Positions 54,384 to 62,858 of a DNA stretch of 64,000 bases are shown piece after piece. This DNA comes from CAIWHR01 sp963809965 (lineage in GTDB: Bacteria; Pseudomonadota; Gammaproteobacteria; Burkholderiales; Casimicrobiaceae): contig CAWELU010000042.1 in NCBI GenBank assembly GCA_963809965.1, positions 124,001-188,000 of the forward strand, in the 5' to 3' direction. Position numbers and translations under genes: made by a program. Within the stretch, counting starts at the first letter, position 1. Each line of letters begins with the position of its first letter. The notes beneath the pieces were generated by a model that saw only the letters and a list, made by a program, of their open reading frames with translations, did not search any database and was not told the origin of the DNA.

Positions 54384-56467
54384 GTCTCGAGGATCGCAAT
54401 CTCCACCTGTGCTCGTGCAACGGGACGATGACGGTCGACCGCGCGGCGCTTGCCAAGGCGCTCGAGCTATCCGGCGTGCCAGACGTCAAGTCGATGCTGT
54501 GCCAGAAGGAGCTCGCGTCGTTCACCGATCGGGCGACGGGAGACGTCGTCGTCGCCTGCACGCAGGAGGCGAAGCTCTTCGGCGATGTCGCGGAGGAAGG
54601 TGCGAAGGCGCAGACGATCCGGTTCGTCAACATCCGCGAAACGGGCGGGTGGTCGGCCGAAGCGCGGTCGGCGACGCCGAAAATCGCCGCACTTCTCGCA
54701 CTCGCGGGCTTGCCGGATCCCGTGCCGGTCCCGCGTGTCACCTACCGATCGAGCGGACAGCTCCTGATCGTCGGTCCGGCCGAAGCGGCATTGCACTGGG
54801 CCCACGCGCTGGCGGCACAGCTTGCCGTCACCGTCCTGATCACGGGTCGTGCCGTCGGCGCGGAGTTGCCCGCGGAACGCGGGTTTCCGGTGTACTCGGG
54901 CCGCGTCACGCGACTGGCCGGCTGGCTGGGCGCATTCGACGTTGCGTGGGCGCAGGACAATCCGATCGACCTCGACTTGTGCACGCGCTGCAATGCCTGC
55001 ATCCGCGTCTGCCCGGAAAAGGCGATCGACTGGAGCTACCAGATCGACCTCGAGCGATGCAAGGGCCACCGCAAGTGCGTGACGGCGTGCGGTGCGACCG
55101 GCGCAATCGATTTCGGGCGTGGGCAGGATCCGCAAGGCAATGCGCGCGCGGAACGTTTCGACCTCGTGCTCGACCTCGAGCGCGTGCCGCTTTTCCGGAT
55201 GCACCAGCCGCCGCAGGGGTATTTCGCGCCGGGAACCGACCCGGTTGCGCAGGCCCAGGCGGTGACGCAACTGGCGACGATGACCGGAGAATTCGAGAAG
55301 CCGAAGTATTTCGCATACAAGGCCTCGATCTGCGCGCACGGCCGCTCGCAGAAGGTCGGCTGCTCGCAGTGCATCGACGTGTGCTCGACGGAGGCGATCG
55401 CGGCGAACGGCGATCACGTGAAGGTGGAGCCGCACCTGTGCATGGGTTGCGGCGCGTGTGCCACCGTCTGCCCGTCCGGAGCGATGACCTATGCGTACCC
55501 GGCATTGCCCGACCTCGGCCAGCGCATCAGGACGCTGCTCGCCACCTACGAACGGGCAGGCGGCCGCGATGCGTGCATCCTGTTCCATGCCGAGGATGCC
55601 CGCGCAACGATCGCGAATCTCGCCCGCCGCGGGCGGGGCTTGCCGGCGCGCGTGATCCCGCTGGAAATCCACCACGTCGCGTCGGTGGGACTGGAGGTCT
55701 GGCTCGGCGCATTGGCCCATGGGGCGAGCCAGGTCGCGGTGCTGGCGACGGGCCGCGAGGCACCCCAGTACCACGAGGCGCTCGCGGCGCAGATGCACAT
55801 TGCCGACACAATTGCCCAGGCCCTCGGCTACCAGGGCGAGCACTTCCGGGTTATCGATGGTGAGGAGACATCGGCGCTCGACACCGTGGTCTGGTCGTGG
55901 CCCGCGGCGCTCGGTGTCCGCGTGGCGGCAACGTTCGCCTTCACCGCCGACAAGCGGACGACGGCGGCGCTCGCGATCGAGCATCTCGCGACGCACGCGC
56001 CGGTCCCGCAACGGGTCATCGGATTGCCGCGCGGGTCTTTGTACGGAACAATCGCCGTCAACCACGATACCTGCACGATGTGCCTCGCCTGCGTCGGAGC
56101 CTGTCCCGTGGGCGCAATTCTCGACACGCAGGAGTCACCGCAGCTGCGCTTCATCGAAGCCAAGTGCGTGCAATGCGGCCTGTGCGAGACGACGTGCCCC
56201 GAGCGCGCTATCGCGCTGACGCCACGCCTTAATCTCGATGCCCAGGCCCGACAACCTCGCGTCGTCAACGAGGCGGCGGTCTTCCGTTGCATCGCTTGCG
56301 GCAAGCCGCTGGGAACCGAGAAGATGGTCGCCAACATGCTGGCGAAGCTCTCGGGCCATTCGATGTTCGCGGGGCCGGGTGCGCTCGACCGCCTCAAGAT
56401 GTGCGCGGACTGCCGGGTGATCGATCTCATGAAGAACGAGCGCGGCGTCGACATACGCGATGTCTGA
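54380..56467 (+). CDS. Multi-cluster 4Fe-4S ferredoxin protein of the formate dehydrogenase locus
   Basis: A 695-residue cytoplasmic protein with many cysteine motifs: 'CTRCNACIRVCPEKAI', 'CKGHRKCVTACGATGAI', 'CSQCIDVCSTEAI', 'CMGCGACATVCPSGAM', 'CTMCLACVGACPVGAI' and 'CVQCGLCETTCPERAI', i.e. about six [4Fe-4S] sites, plus further Cys pairs at both ends ('LCSCNGTM', 'FRCIACGKPLG', 'CADCRVIDL'). The middle (~410-560) resembles an Hdr/MvhD-like alpha-beta domain without clusters. No signal peptide is seen, so it acts inside, unlike FdhABC. It may feed electrons for FdhA assembly or store them; its role is not established. Confidence 0.8.
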   Translation: MSLEDRNLHLCSCNGTMTVDRAALAKALELSGVPDVKSMLCQKELASFTDRATGDVVVACTQEAKLFGDVAEEGAKAQTIRFVNIRETGGWSAEARSATPKIAALLALAGLPDPVPVPRVTYRSSGQLLIVGPAEAALHWAHALAAQLAVTVLITGRAVGAELPAERGFPVYSGRVTRLAGWLGAFDVAWAQDNPIDLDLCTRCNACIRVCPEKAIDWSYQIDLERCKGHRKCVTACGATGAIDFGRGQDPQGNARAERFDLVLDLERVPLFRMHQPPQGYFAPGTDPVAQAQAVTQLATMTGEFEKPKYFAYKASICAHGRSQKVGCSQCIDVCSTEAIAANGDHVKVEPHLCMGCGACATVCPSGAMTYAYPALPDLGQRIRTLLATYERAGGRDACILFHAEDARATIANLARRGRGLPARVIPLEIHHVASVGLEVWLGALAHGASQVAVLATGREAPQYHEALAAQMHIADTIAQALGYQGEHFRVIDGEETSALDTVVWSWPAALGVRVAATFAFTADKRTTAALAIEHLATHAPVPQRVIGLPRGSLYGTIAVNHDTCTMCLACVGACPVGAILDTQESPQLRFIEAKCVQCGLCETTCPERAIALTPRLNLDAQARQPRVVNEAAVFRCIACGKPLGTEKMVANMLAKLSGHSMFAGPGALDRLKMCADCRVIDLMKNERGVDIRDV

Positions 56468-57098
56468 GGCGCCGGTCACGCTGCAGGAGGAAATCCTGCC
56501 GGAGGACCAGGCGCGCGCCGATTTCTACGCACTGCTCGCGCGGTTATTCGCCGACGCGCCCGATGCCGCATTGCTCGCGGCGATCGCGGGTGCCGCTCCT
56601 CTGGTGCCGGTGACGCCGGTTGAGGGGCAGGACACGCAGGATCTTGCCGGTGCCTGGGACGCACTGCGGGCCGCGAGCGCAGCGGTCGATCCGGCCGCGG
56701 CCGCGGACGAGCACCAGGCCCTGTTCGTCGGCGTCGGACGAAGTGCCGTCAGTCCCCACGCGTCGCATTACCTCGCTCCCCAATCGGGACGTCTGCTGGC
56801 CGAACTGCGTACGGCGCTCGCACGGCTTGGTCTTGCCCGGCGTCCAGAGACCAGCGAGTACGAAGATCATCTTGCCGTGTTGTTGGAGACAATGCGTTTT
56901 CTTGCGATCGGCGATGCCGCAGTCCGTCCTGCTCCAATCGACGAACAGCGGGCGTTTTTCGAACGCTATTTGGTGTCATGGGTATTCGATTGCTGCGTTG
57001 CAATAGAGGCATGTCCTATTGCCAACTACTATCGCGCGGTAGCACAATTCACCCAGCATTTCCTGGCGCTCGAACGTGACTCGTTCGCCATGGAGTAA
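56460..57098 (+). CDS. TorD/DmsD-family molybdoenzyme chaperone
   Basis: A 212-residue all-helical protein that should bind the Tat signal of FdhA and keep it unexported until the cofactor is in place. 'ARADFYALLARLFADAPDAA', 'DEHQALFVGVGRSAVSPHAS' and 'YEDHLAVLLETMRFLAIG' match the TorD family pattern (Y/F-x-x-L-A-x-L-F and the E-x-x-x-L-F-x-G region). It overlaps the polyferredoxin gene by 8 bases and sits directly before the Tat-signal genes. Confidence 0.85.
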   Translation: MSEAPVTLQEEILPEDQARADFYALLARLFADAPDAALLAAIAGAAPLVPVTPVEGQDTQDLAGAWDALRAASAAVDPAAAADEHQALFVGVGRSAVSPHASHYLAPQSGRLLAELRTALARLGLARRPETSEYEDHLAVLLETMRFLAIGDAAVRPAPIDEQRAFFERYLVSWVFDCCVAIEACPIANYYRAVAQFTQHFLALERDSFAME

Positions 57099-57136
57099 CA
57101 ACTCCAACGTCACGCGCAGTTTCTTGGAGGATGTGC

Positions 57137-57394
57137 ATGCGCGATTGCGCGCGTCGCAGGCATCTCGCCGTTCTTGCCGGTCGGGCTCCGGCGTCTGCAT
57201 TCTCCCCCAACGATTCATTGCGTCGCCGGTTCATGCTTTCGCTTGCTGCGGGAGCGGGCGCCGCACGATTTGCGGCAGTCGCGTCATGCGATCTCGGTGA
57301 CGTTCCGATGCCCGCCACCGATAGCTTGGCAGGTGAATACATCGATTGCGGGTCGGATCGCGTCCGCGACGACTTCCGTACTGCAAGACTCTAG
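57137..57394 (+). CDS. Small Tat-signal protein of the formate dehydrogenase locus
   Basis: An 85-residue peptide. GGAGG (57126-57130) lies 6 bases before the ATG at 57137, better than the ATG at 57131. It holds a possible twin-arginine signal ('SLRRRFMLSLAAGAGAARFA') after an unusually long 28-residue lead, and ends 'GEYIDCGSDRVRDDFRTARL'. Position and plan match the family called 'formate region TAT target', small proteins beside fdh genes with a conserved Y...H...YY tail; here that tail is divergent and lacks the histidine. It may be an extra subunit or assembly factor. Confidence in it being expressed is moderate. Confidence 0.55.
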   Translation: MRDCARRRHLAVLAGRAPASAFSPNDSLRRRFMLSLAAGAGAARFAAVASCDLGDVPMPATDSLAGEYIDCGSDRVRDDFRTARL

Positions 57395-57416
57395 AACTCT
57401 CGGAGGAGGAAGGATC

Positions 57417-60320
57417 ATGCTGCTAACGAAAACGAGCAACAGCTTCGCTGCAGCCGGTCCGCGTTTTCGCCGTCTCGCGGGAGTTCCGCTCCCGACGATG
57501 GATCGGCGGACGTTTCTGAAACGCTCGGGCCTCGTCGCTGGGGCCGGGGCGTTCGCGAGCCAGCTTCCCTTCGGCGCGATCGGCAGGGCCGAGGCGGCGA
57601 AGGAAGGCGAGGCGGCCAAGGTCGAGGTCAAGCGCACCGTATGCACGCACTGCTCGGTCGGCTGTGCCGTCGATGCTACGGTCGAGAACGGCGTATGGAC
57701 ACGGCAGGAGCCCGTGTTCGACTCGCCGCTGAATCTCGGCGCACATTGCGCGAAGGGTGCCTCGGTCCGTGAGCACGGCATCACCGAGCACTCGATGCGC
57801 GTGAAGTCGCCGATGAAGCTCGTCAACGGCAAGTATCAGAAGATCAGTTGGGACCAGGCGATCGCCGAGGTCGGCGACCGGATGCTCGCCTTGCGCAAGG
57901 AATCTGGCCCAGACGCGGTGTTCTGGGTCGGCAGCTCGAAACACAGCAACGAGCAGGCCTACCTGCTGCGCAAGTTCGTCTCGTTCTGGGGCACGAACAA
58001 CTGCGACCACCAGGCGCGCATCTGCCATTCGACGACGGTCGCCGGCGTAGCCAACACCTGGGGCTACGGCGCGATGACGAACTCGTACAACGATATGCAG
58101 AGCACCAAGTGTGCGCTGTACATCGGCAGCAATGCCGCCGAGGCGCACCCGGTGTCGATGCTGCACATGCTGCACGGGAAGGAAGGCGGGGCGAAGATGA
58201 TCGTCGTCGACCCGCGCTTCACGCGCACGGCAGCGAAGGCGGACGAGCACGTGCGCATCCGCTCCGGCACCGACATTCCGTTCCTCTTCGGACTCCTCTA
58301 CCACATCTTCAAGAACGGCTGGGAGGACAAGCAGTATCTGAACGACCGTGTCTACGGGATGGAGAAGGTGAAGGAGGACATCCTCGTCAAGTGGACGCCG
58401 GACAAGGTCGAGGAGGCCTGCGGCGTGCCCGAGGCGACGGTGCTGCGCGTCGCCGAAGCGATGGCGAAGAACCGCCCGTCGACGATCGTCTGGTGCATGG
58501 GCCAGACGCAGCACACGATCGGCAACGCGATTGTGCGCGCGTCGTGCATTCTGCAGCTCGCGCTGGGCAACGTTGGCGTATCTGGCGGCGGAACCAACAT
58601 CTTCCGCGGCCACGACAACGTGCAGGGCGCCACCGACGTCGGCCCGAACCCGGATTCGCTCCCTGGCTATTACGGAGTCGCCGCCGGCTCGTGGAAGCAC
58701 TGGGCCGCGGTGTGGGGTGTGGACTACGAATGGATCAAGAAGCAATACGCCGACGGGATGATGGAAAAGCCCGGCATGACGGTGTCGCGCTGGATCGATG
58801 GCGTCCTCGAAGACAATGACGTGATCGACCAGGGTCCCAACCTGCGGGCGATGGTCTTCTGGGGCCATGCGCCGAACAGCCAGACGCGTGGCAAGGAAAT
58901 GGTCGAGGCGATGAAGAAGCTCGACCTTCTCGTCGTGATCGATCCCTATCCCTCGGCGACCGCCGCGATGGCGGCGATGGTGCGCAAGGATGGCGTGTAC
59001 CTGCTTCCGGCCGCCACGCAGTTCGAAACATCGGGCTCGTGCACCGCGTCCAACCGCTCGATCCAATGGCGCGAGCGGGTCATCACTCCACTGTTCGAGT
59101 CGCAGACCGATCAGGCGATCATGTACGCGTTCGCGAAGAAGTTCGGCTTCGACAAGGAGCTCGTGAAGAACTACAAGATCGTGAAGCCGGATCCGAACAA
59201 GTTCGACGAGCCGGAACCCGAGTCGATCCTGCGCGAGATCAACAAGGGCACGTGGACGATCGGGTACACGGGACAGTCGCCGGAGCGCCTTAAGCTGCAC
59301 ATGAAGAACATGCAGACCTTCGACGTGAAGACGCTGCGTGCGAAGGGCGGCCCCTGCGACGGCGATTTCTTCGGACTGCCATGGCCCTGCTACGGCACTC
59401 CGGAGCTGAAGCACCCGGGATCTCCGAATCTCTACGACACGTCGGTCGCGATGATGGACGGCGGCGGTTGCTTCCGCGCCAACTTCGGCGTCGAGCGGGA
59501 AGGCGTCAATCTGTTGGCCGAGGACGGCTCGTATCCGAAGGGTGGCGACCTGACCACCGGCTATCCGGAGCTCGACCACGTGCTCCTGAAGAAGCTCGGC
59601 ATGTGGGACGAGCTCACCGAAGACGAGAAGAAGGCGGCGGAGGGCAAGAACTGGAAGACCGATCTTTCCGGCGGGATGATTCGCGTATTCTTGAAGAACC
59701 ACGGCAATCACCCGTTCGGCAATGCCAAGGCGCGCGCGGTGGTCTGGAACTTCCCGGATGCTATTCCGCAGCACCGCGAGCCGCTGTACTCGCCGCGGCC
59801 GGACATGGTTGCGAAGTACCCCACGCACGCCGACAAGATGGCGTTCTGGCGGTTGCCGACGCTCTACAAGTCCGTCCAGGAGAAGAACAAGGACATCAGC
59901 AAGGAGTTTCCGCTGATTCTGACGTCCGGGCGGCTGGTGGAGTTCGAAGGGGGCGGCGAGGAAACGCGGTCGAACCCGTGGCTCGCCGAGCTGCAGCAGG
60001 AAAACTTCGTCGAGATCAATCCGAGGGACGCCAACGACCGCGGGGTGCGCGACGGCGAGTACGTCTGGGTCAAGTCGCCGACCGGCGCGCAGATCAAGGT
60101 GAAGGCGCTGGTCACCGATCGCGTCGGTCCGGGCACCACCTTCATCCCGTTCCACTTCTCGGGCTGGTGGATGGGCAAGGACATGCTCGAGTACTACCCC
60201 GAGGGGGCGCATCCCCTGGTGCGCGCCGAGGCCGTCAACACCGCGACGACATACGGCTACGACGCGGTGACCATGATGCAGGAAACCAAGACGACGCTCT
60301 GCCAGGTCGCCAAGGCCTGA
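57417..60320 (+). CDS. fdhA: Formate dehydrogenase catalytic subunit (Mo/W bis-MGD, cysteine form)
   Basis: Periplasmic formate oxidase, 967 residues. Tat signal 'PTMDRRTFLKRSGLVAGAG' (RR at 30-31), [4Fe-4S] site 'CTHCSVGC...GAHCAKGAS' (from ~73), and the metal ligand Cys203 in 'HQARICHSTTVAGVANTWG' where E. coli FdnG has selenocysteine; the following His is kept. The C-terminal molydopterin-dinucleotide domain includes 'LILTSGRLVEFEGGGEETRS' and 'WVKSPTGAQIKVKAL'. The ATG at 57417 follows GGAGGAAGG. The open frame runs further upstream, overlapping the Tat-peptide gene in another frame, but the ribosome site settles the start. Electrons pass to FdhB and FdhC. Confidence 0.95.
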   Translation: MLLTKTSNSFAAAGPRFRRLAGVPLPTMDRRTFLKRSGLVAGAGAFASQLPFGAIGRAEAAKEGEAAKVEVKRTVCTHCSVGCAVDATVENGVWTRQEPVFDSPLNLGAHCAKGASVREHGITEHSMRVKSPMKLVNGKYQKISWDQAIAEVGDRMLALRKESGPDAVFWVGSSKHSNEQAYLLRKFVSFWGTNNCDHQARICHSTTVAGVANTWGYGAMTNSYNDMQSTKCALYIGSNAAEAHPVSMLHMLHGKEGGAKMIVVDPRFTRTAAKADEHVRIRSGTDIPFLFGLLYHIFKNGWEDKQYLNDRVYGMEKVKEDILVKWTPDKVEEACGVPEATVLRVAEAMAKNRPSTIVWCMGQTQHTIGNAIVRASCILQLALGNVGVSGGGTNIFRGHDNVQGATDVGPNPDSLPGYYGVAAGSWKHWAAVWGVDYEWIKKQYADGMMEKPGMTVSRWIDGVLEDNDVIDQGPNLRAMVFWGHAPNSQTRGKEMVEAMKKLDLLVVIDPYPSATAAMAAMVRKDGVYLLPAATQFETSGSCTASNRSIQWRERVITPLFESQTDQAIMYAFAKKFGFDKELVKNYKIVKPDPNKFDEPEPESILREINKGTWTIGYTGQSPERLKLHMKNMQTFDVKTLRAKGGPCDGDFFGLPWPCYGTPELKHPGSPNLYDTSVAMMDGGGCFRANFGVEREGVNLLAEDGSYPKGGDLTTGYPELDHVLLKKLGMWDELTEDEKKAAEGKNWKTDLSGGMIRVFLKNHGNHPFGNAKARAVVWNFPDAIPQHREPLYSPRPDMVAKYPTHADKMAFWRLPTLYKSVQEKNKDISKEFPLILTSGRLVEFEGGGEETRSNPWLAELQQENFVEINPRDANDRGVRDGEYVWVKSPTGAQIKVKALVTDRVGPGTTFIPFHFSGWWMGKDMLEYYPEGAHPLVRAEAVNTATTYGYDAVTMMQETKTTLCQVAKA

Positions 60321-60348
60321 CGAACGCGGACACGGAGAGGAGACGAAT

Positions 60349-61008
60349 ATGGCTCGCATGAAGTTTCTCTGTGACGCCGAGCGCTGCATCGAGTGCAATG
60401 GCTGCGTGACCGCCTGCAAGCAGGAGCACGACATCCCATGGGGCGTGAACCGGCGACGCGTCGTCACGATCAACGACGGTGTGCCGGGCGAACGTTCGAT
60501 CTCCGTGGCGTGCATGCACTGCTCGGATGCGCCATGCATGGCGGTTTGCCCGGTCGACTGCTTCTACCGGACGGAGGAAGGGGTTGTCCTGCACGACAAG
60601 GACATCTGCATCGGTTGCGGCTATTGCTTCTACGCCTGTCCGTTCGGCGCTCCGCAGTTCCCGCAGGCCGGTGCGTTCGGCGTGCGTGGCAAGATGGACA
60701 AGTGCACTTTCTGCGCGGGTGGCCCCGAACCGAACAACTCGGAAGCGGAGTTCAGGAAGTACGGTCGCAACCGCCTGGCGGAAGGCAAGCTGCCGGTCTG
60801 CGCCGAAATGTGCTCGACCAAGGCGCTCTTGGGCGGCGAAGGCGACGTGCTCGCCGACATCTACCGCGAGCGCGTCACCAAGCGCGGCAAGGGCGGCGAC
60901 GTCTGGGGCTGGGCGACCGCCTATGGCCGTCCCGAGGCACCGAAGCAACCGGGCGCACCGGCATCTCCGGCATCTCCGGCAACACCTGCAACAGGAGCGA
61001 AATCGTGA
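60349..61008 (+). CDS. fdhB: Formate dehydrogenase iron-sulfur subunit
   Basis: Electron-transfer subunit of 219 residues with four [4Fe-4S] sites: 'CIECNGCVTACK', 'CMHCSDAPCMAVCPVDC', 'CIGCGYCFYACPFGAP' and 'CTFCAG' with 'PVCAEMCSTKALL'. It resembles the FDH3-type beta subunit, shorter than E. coli FdnH and without its membrane anchor. No signal of its own is visible, so it is probably exported with FdhA. The C-terminus is a Pro/Ala tail ('GAPASPASPATPATGAKS'). The start follows GGAGAGGAG. Its stop overlaps the GTG of the next small gene. Confidence 0.94.
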   Translation: MARMKFLCDAERCIECNGCVTACKQEHDIPWGVNRRRVVTINDGVPGERSISVACMHCSDAPCMAVCPVDCFYRTEEGVVLHDKDICIGCGYCFYACPFGAPQFPQAGAFGVRGKMDKCTFCAGGPEPNNSEAEFRKYGRNRLAEGKLPVCAEMCSTKALLGGEGDVLADIYRERVTKRGKGGDVWGWATAYGRPEAPKQPGAPASPASPATPATGAKS

Positions 61009-61241
61009 TCAAGCGCACTTTTCTGAAGGCAACCGGCGCCGCCGTCGCGGCGGGCGCTGTTGCGGGCATGGCCGGTTGCGGCGAGCGGCCCCAGGTCGTC
61101 GAGTACAAGCAGGGCAGCTACCAGGGTAAGGCCGACAATCCGCCATGGGACAGCGCGACATTCAAGGGCAACAAGGATGAATGGGAGCGCGCGATCAAGA
61201 CCCGCAACCAGAACCAGAACGAGTACAAACGGACGACGTGA
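61005..61241 (+). CDS. Small exported lipoprotein between fdhB and fdhC
   Basis: A 78-residue protein starting with GTG that overlaps the fdhB stop (GTGA); AGGAG lies 8 bases upstream. The N-terminus 'KRTFLKATGAAVAAGAVAGM' runs into a lipobox-like 'GMAGC', so the mature part would be a lipid-anchored periplasmic peptide of ~53 residues with 'VVEYKQGSYQGKADNPPW' and a charged end 'NKDEWERAIKTRNQNQNEY'. I recall similar unnamed proteins at this place in betaproteobacterial fdh operons. A function as small FDH subunit or anchor is inference. Confidence 0.72.
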   Translation: MIKRTFLKATGAAVAAGAVAGMAGCGERPQVVEYKQGSYQGKADNPPWDSATFKGNKDEWERAIKTRNQNQNEYKRTT

Positions 61242-61257
61242 CCGAAGCGGAGGAGCG

Positions 61258-62316
61258 ATGGTGACCCGGAACCTCGCGCGCGCAGCCGTCGCGCTCGTCG
61301 TTGGATGTCTGTGCGCGGCGAGCGTCGCGCTCGCGCAGTCGCCGGCGGTGAATCCGAAAGAGGCGGACTACGCCCGCGAGCAGCAGCAGCAGCAGGCGAA
61401 TCAGCCCCTCAACAACGAGCCGGTGTGGAAGGAAGTGCGCTCCGGGGCCCCACAGGTGACGACGGTTCGCGGGCGCGAGACCAACATTCTGGTTCAGCCG
61501 GAAGGCCAGACGTGGCGGGCAGTGCGGGTGCCGGTCGCGACGGCGGGTGGCTGGTTGATCGCGATCGTGGTCCTCGGCCTCATGGGCTATTACGCGTGGC
61601 GCGGACCGATCGAAACACACGGCAGACCCACCGGACGGACCATCGAACGGTTCACGGTGGTGAAGCGGATTGCGCATTGGTCGATGGCCATCAGCTTCGT
61701 CGTGCTGGCGCTGACGGGACTCGTCGTGACCTTCGGCAAGGCGATCCTCCTCCCTCTCATCGGCTACACGCTGTTCTCGTGGCTCGCGACGATCTCGAAG
61801 ATGCTTCACAACTTCATCGGACCGCTGTTCACGGTCGCGGTGCCCGTGTTCATCGTGCTGTTCATCCGCGACAACGTCCCGTCCGCCCACGATGGCCAGT
61901 GGCTCGCGAAATTCGGTGGGATGCTCGACCGCTCGGGCAAGACGCACGTGCCGTCCGGCAAGTTCAACGCAGGCGAGAAGGCGCTGTTCTGGCTGCTCGT
62001 CTGCGTGCTGTCGGTGGTCCTGATCGTGACCGGGCTGATCCTCGATTTCCCGAATTTCGACCAGACCCGCTCGACGATGCAACTCACCAACATCATCCAC
62101 ATGGTGGTGGCGCTGGTGGCCGTTGCGGTGGCGTGTTTCCACATCTATCTCGGAACGGTCGGGATGCGCGGCGCGTACGATGCGATGCGCTACGGGTACG
62201 TTGACGAGACCTGGGCGAAAGAGCACCACGAGTACTGGTACAACGATGTCGTGTCCGGCAAGGTGCCGCGCGGACCGGAGCCCGCAGTTCCGCTCGCGCA
62301 ACAGCGCTTGGCCTGA
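61258..62316 (+). CDS. fdhC: Formate dehydrogenase cytochrome b556 subunit
   Basis: Membrane subunit that passes electrons from FdhB to quinone. 352 residues: a signal peptide ('VALVVGCLCAASVALAQSPA'), a ~100-residue periplasmic extension containing 'REQQQQQANQPLNNEPVW' and a first helix near 105-125, then the four-helix cytochrome b with heme-ligand histidines in 'FTVVKRIAHWSMAISFVVLA', 'ISKMLHNFIGPLF' and 'TNIIHMVVALVAVAVACFHI'. The ending 'EHHEYWYNDVVSGKVPRGPE' is typical. The N-terminal extension is absent from E. coli FdnI and is common in betaproteobacteria. ATG follows GGAGGAGCG. Confidence 0.94.
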   Translation: MVTRNLARAAVALVVGCLCAASVALAQSPAVNPKEADYAREQQQQQANQPLNNEPVWKEVRSGAPQVTTVRGRETNILVQPEGQTWRAVRVPVATAGGWLIAIVVLGLMGYYAWRGPIETHGRPTGRTIERFTVVKRIAHWSMAISFVVLALTGLVVTFGKAILLPLIGYTLFSWLATISKMLHNFIGPLFTVAVPVFIVLFIRDNVPSAHDGQWLAKFGGMLDRSGKTHVPSGKFNAGEKALFWLLVCVLSVVLIVTGLILDFPNFDQTRSTMQLTNIIHMVVALVAVAVACFHIYLGTVGMRGAYDAMRYGYVDETWAKEHHEYWYNDVVSGKVPRGPEPAVPLAQQRLA

Positions 62317-62350
62317 TTGGCGTCACCGAGACCACAGGGGGAGGGGAGCA

Positions 62351-62680
62351 ATGACGACGCTGCGCGCACTCATCGCTGCTGGCCTGGTGGTCGGCACCTT
62401 CGGCCTTGCCGTGGCGAAGTTGCCGCCGCCCCCGCCGCTGACCGACGCGCAAAAGGTCGCGGCGGAGGAGAAGAAGGCGAAAGACGCCGCAGCGGCCGAG
62501 GCTGCGAAGGCGGCGCAGGCGCGCGCAGAGGATCGCGTCGCGGCGCGCTATTTGGCCGAGATGAAGGCCAAGGGCAAGGTCGTCACGCCGCAGATTGGGG
62601 ACCGACGGCGGCGACCGCCGCATCGCCTGCAGCTCCTGACAAAGGCACCGGCACCCGCGGCGGCGCCGGCGAAGAAATAG
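62351..62680 (+). CDS. Small exported protein at the end of the fdh operon (possible compensated frameshift)
   Basis: A 109-residue protein with a signal peptide ('ALIAAGLVVGTFGLAVAKLP') and a helical Ala/Lys/Glu-rich body ('EKKAKDAAAAEAAKAAQARA', then 'EDRVAARYLAEMKAKGKV'). After 'VVTPQ' the reading frame becomes Arg-rich ('RRRRPPHRLQLL') while another frame over about 62600-62640 reads 'GPTAATAASPAAPD', which fits the Pro/Ala style of the end 'KAPAPAAAPAKK'. A deletion and a compensating insertion would restore this. Related small proteins close fdh operons in betaproteobacteria; function unknown. It is 34 bases after fdhC with GGGGAG upstream. Confidence 0.6.
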   Translation: MTTLRALIAAGLVVGTFGLAVAKLPPPPPLTDAQKVAAEEKKAKDAAAAEAAKAAQARAEDRVAARYLAEMKAKGKVVTPQIGDRRRRPPHRLQLLTKAPAPAAAPAKK

Positions 62681-62722
62681 CGCGGAGTGTTTCGGCCCCG
62701 CACTCTTCGCGCGAGTCGGTTG

Positions 62723-62745
62723 ACGGGGGCTGCGCCCCCGTTTTC
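62723..62745 (+). terminator. Intrinsic terminator of the formate dehydrogenase operon
   Basis: ACGGGGGC (62723-62730) and GCCCCCGT (62734-62741) form an 8-bp stem with a TGC loop, followed by TTT. It lies 43 bases after the last gene and before the tRNA promoter. Confidence 0.88.
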
Positions 62746-62817
62746 GTCAATGGGAATTTCCGGATCGACGGACCGTCGACCGCTTGGTCGACAGGCCGGC
62801 GTCTGGTGCGGCTTCCG

Positions 62818-62847
62818 TTCAGACGAATCGGGCCGACCCGGTATAAT
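62818..62847 (+). promoter_or_regulatory. Promoter of tRNA-Ser
   Basis: A perfect TATAAT (62842-62847) with TTCAGA (62818-62823) 18 bases upstream. The predicted start site near 62854 is 5 bases before the mature tRNA, as expected for a short leader removed by RNase P. A GC-rich discriminator (CCCGC) follows the -10, typical of stringently controlled stable RNA genes. Confidence 0.7.
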
Positions 62848-62858
62848 TCCCGCTACGC

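Noticed and set aside
57423..60539. 1038-residue open frame antisense to fdhA
   Set aside because: Long only because of codon bias in fdhA; no motif or ribosome site.
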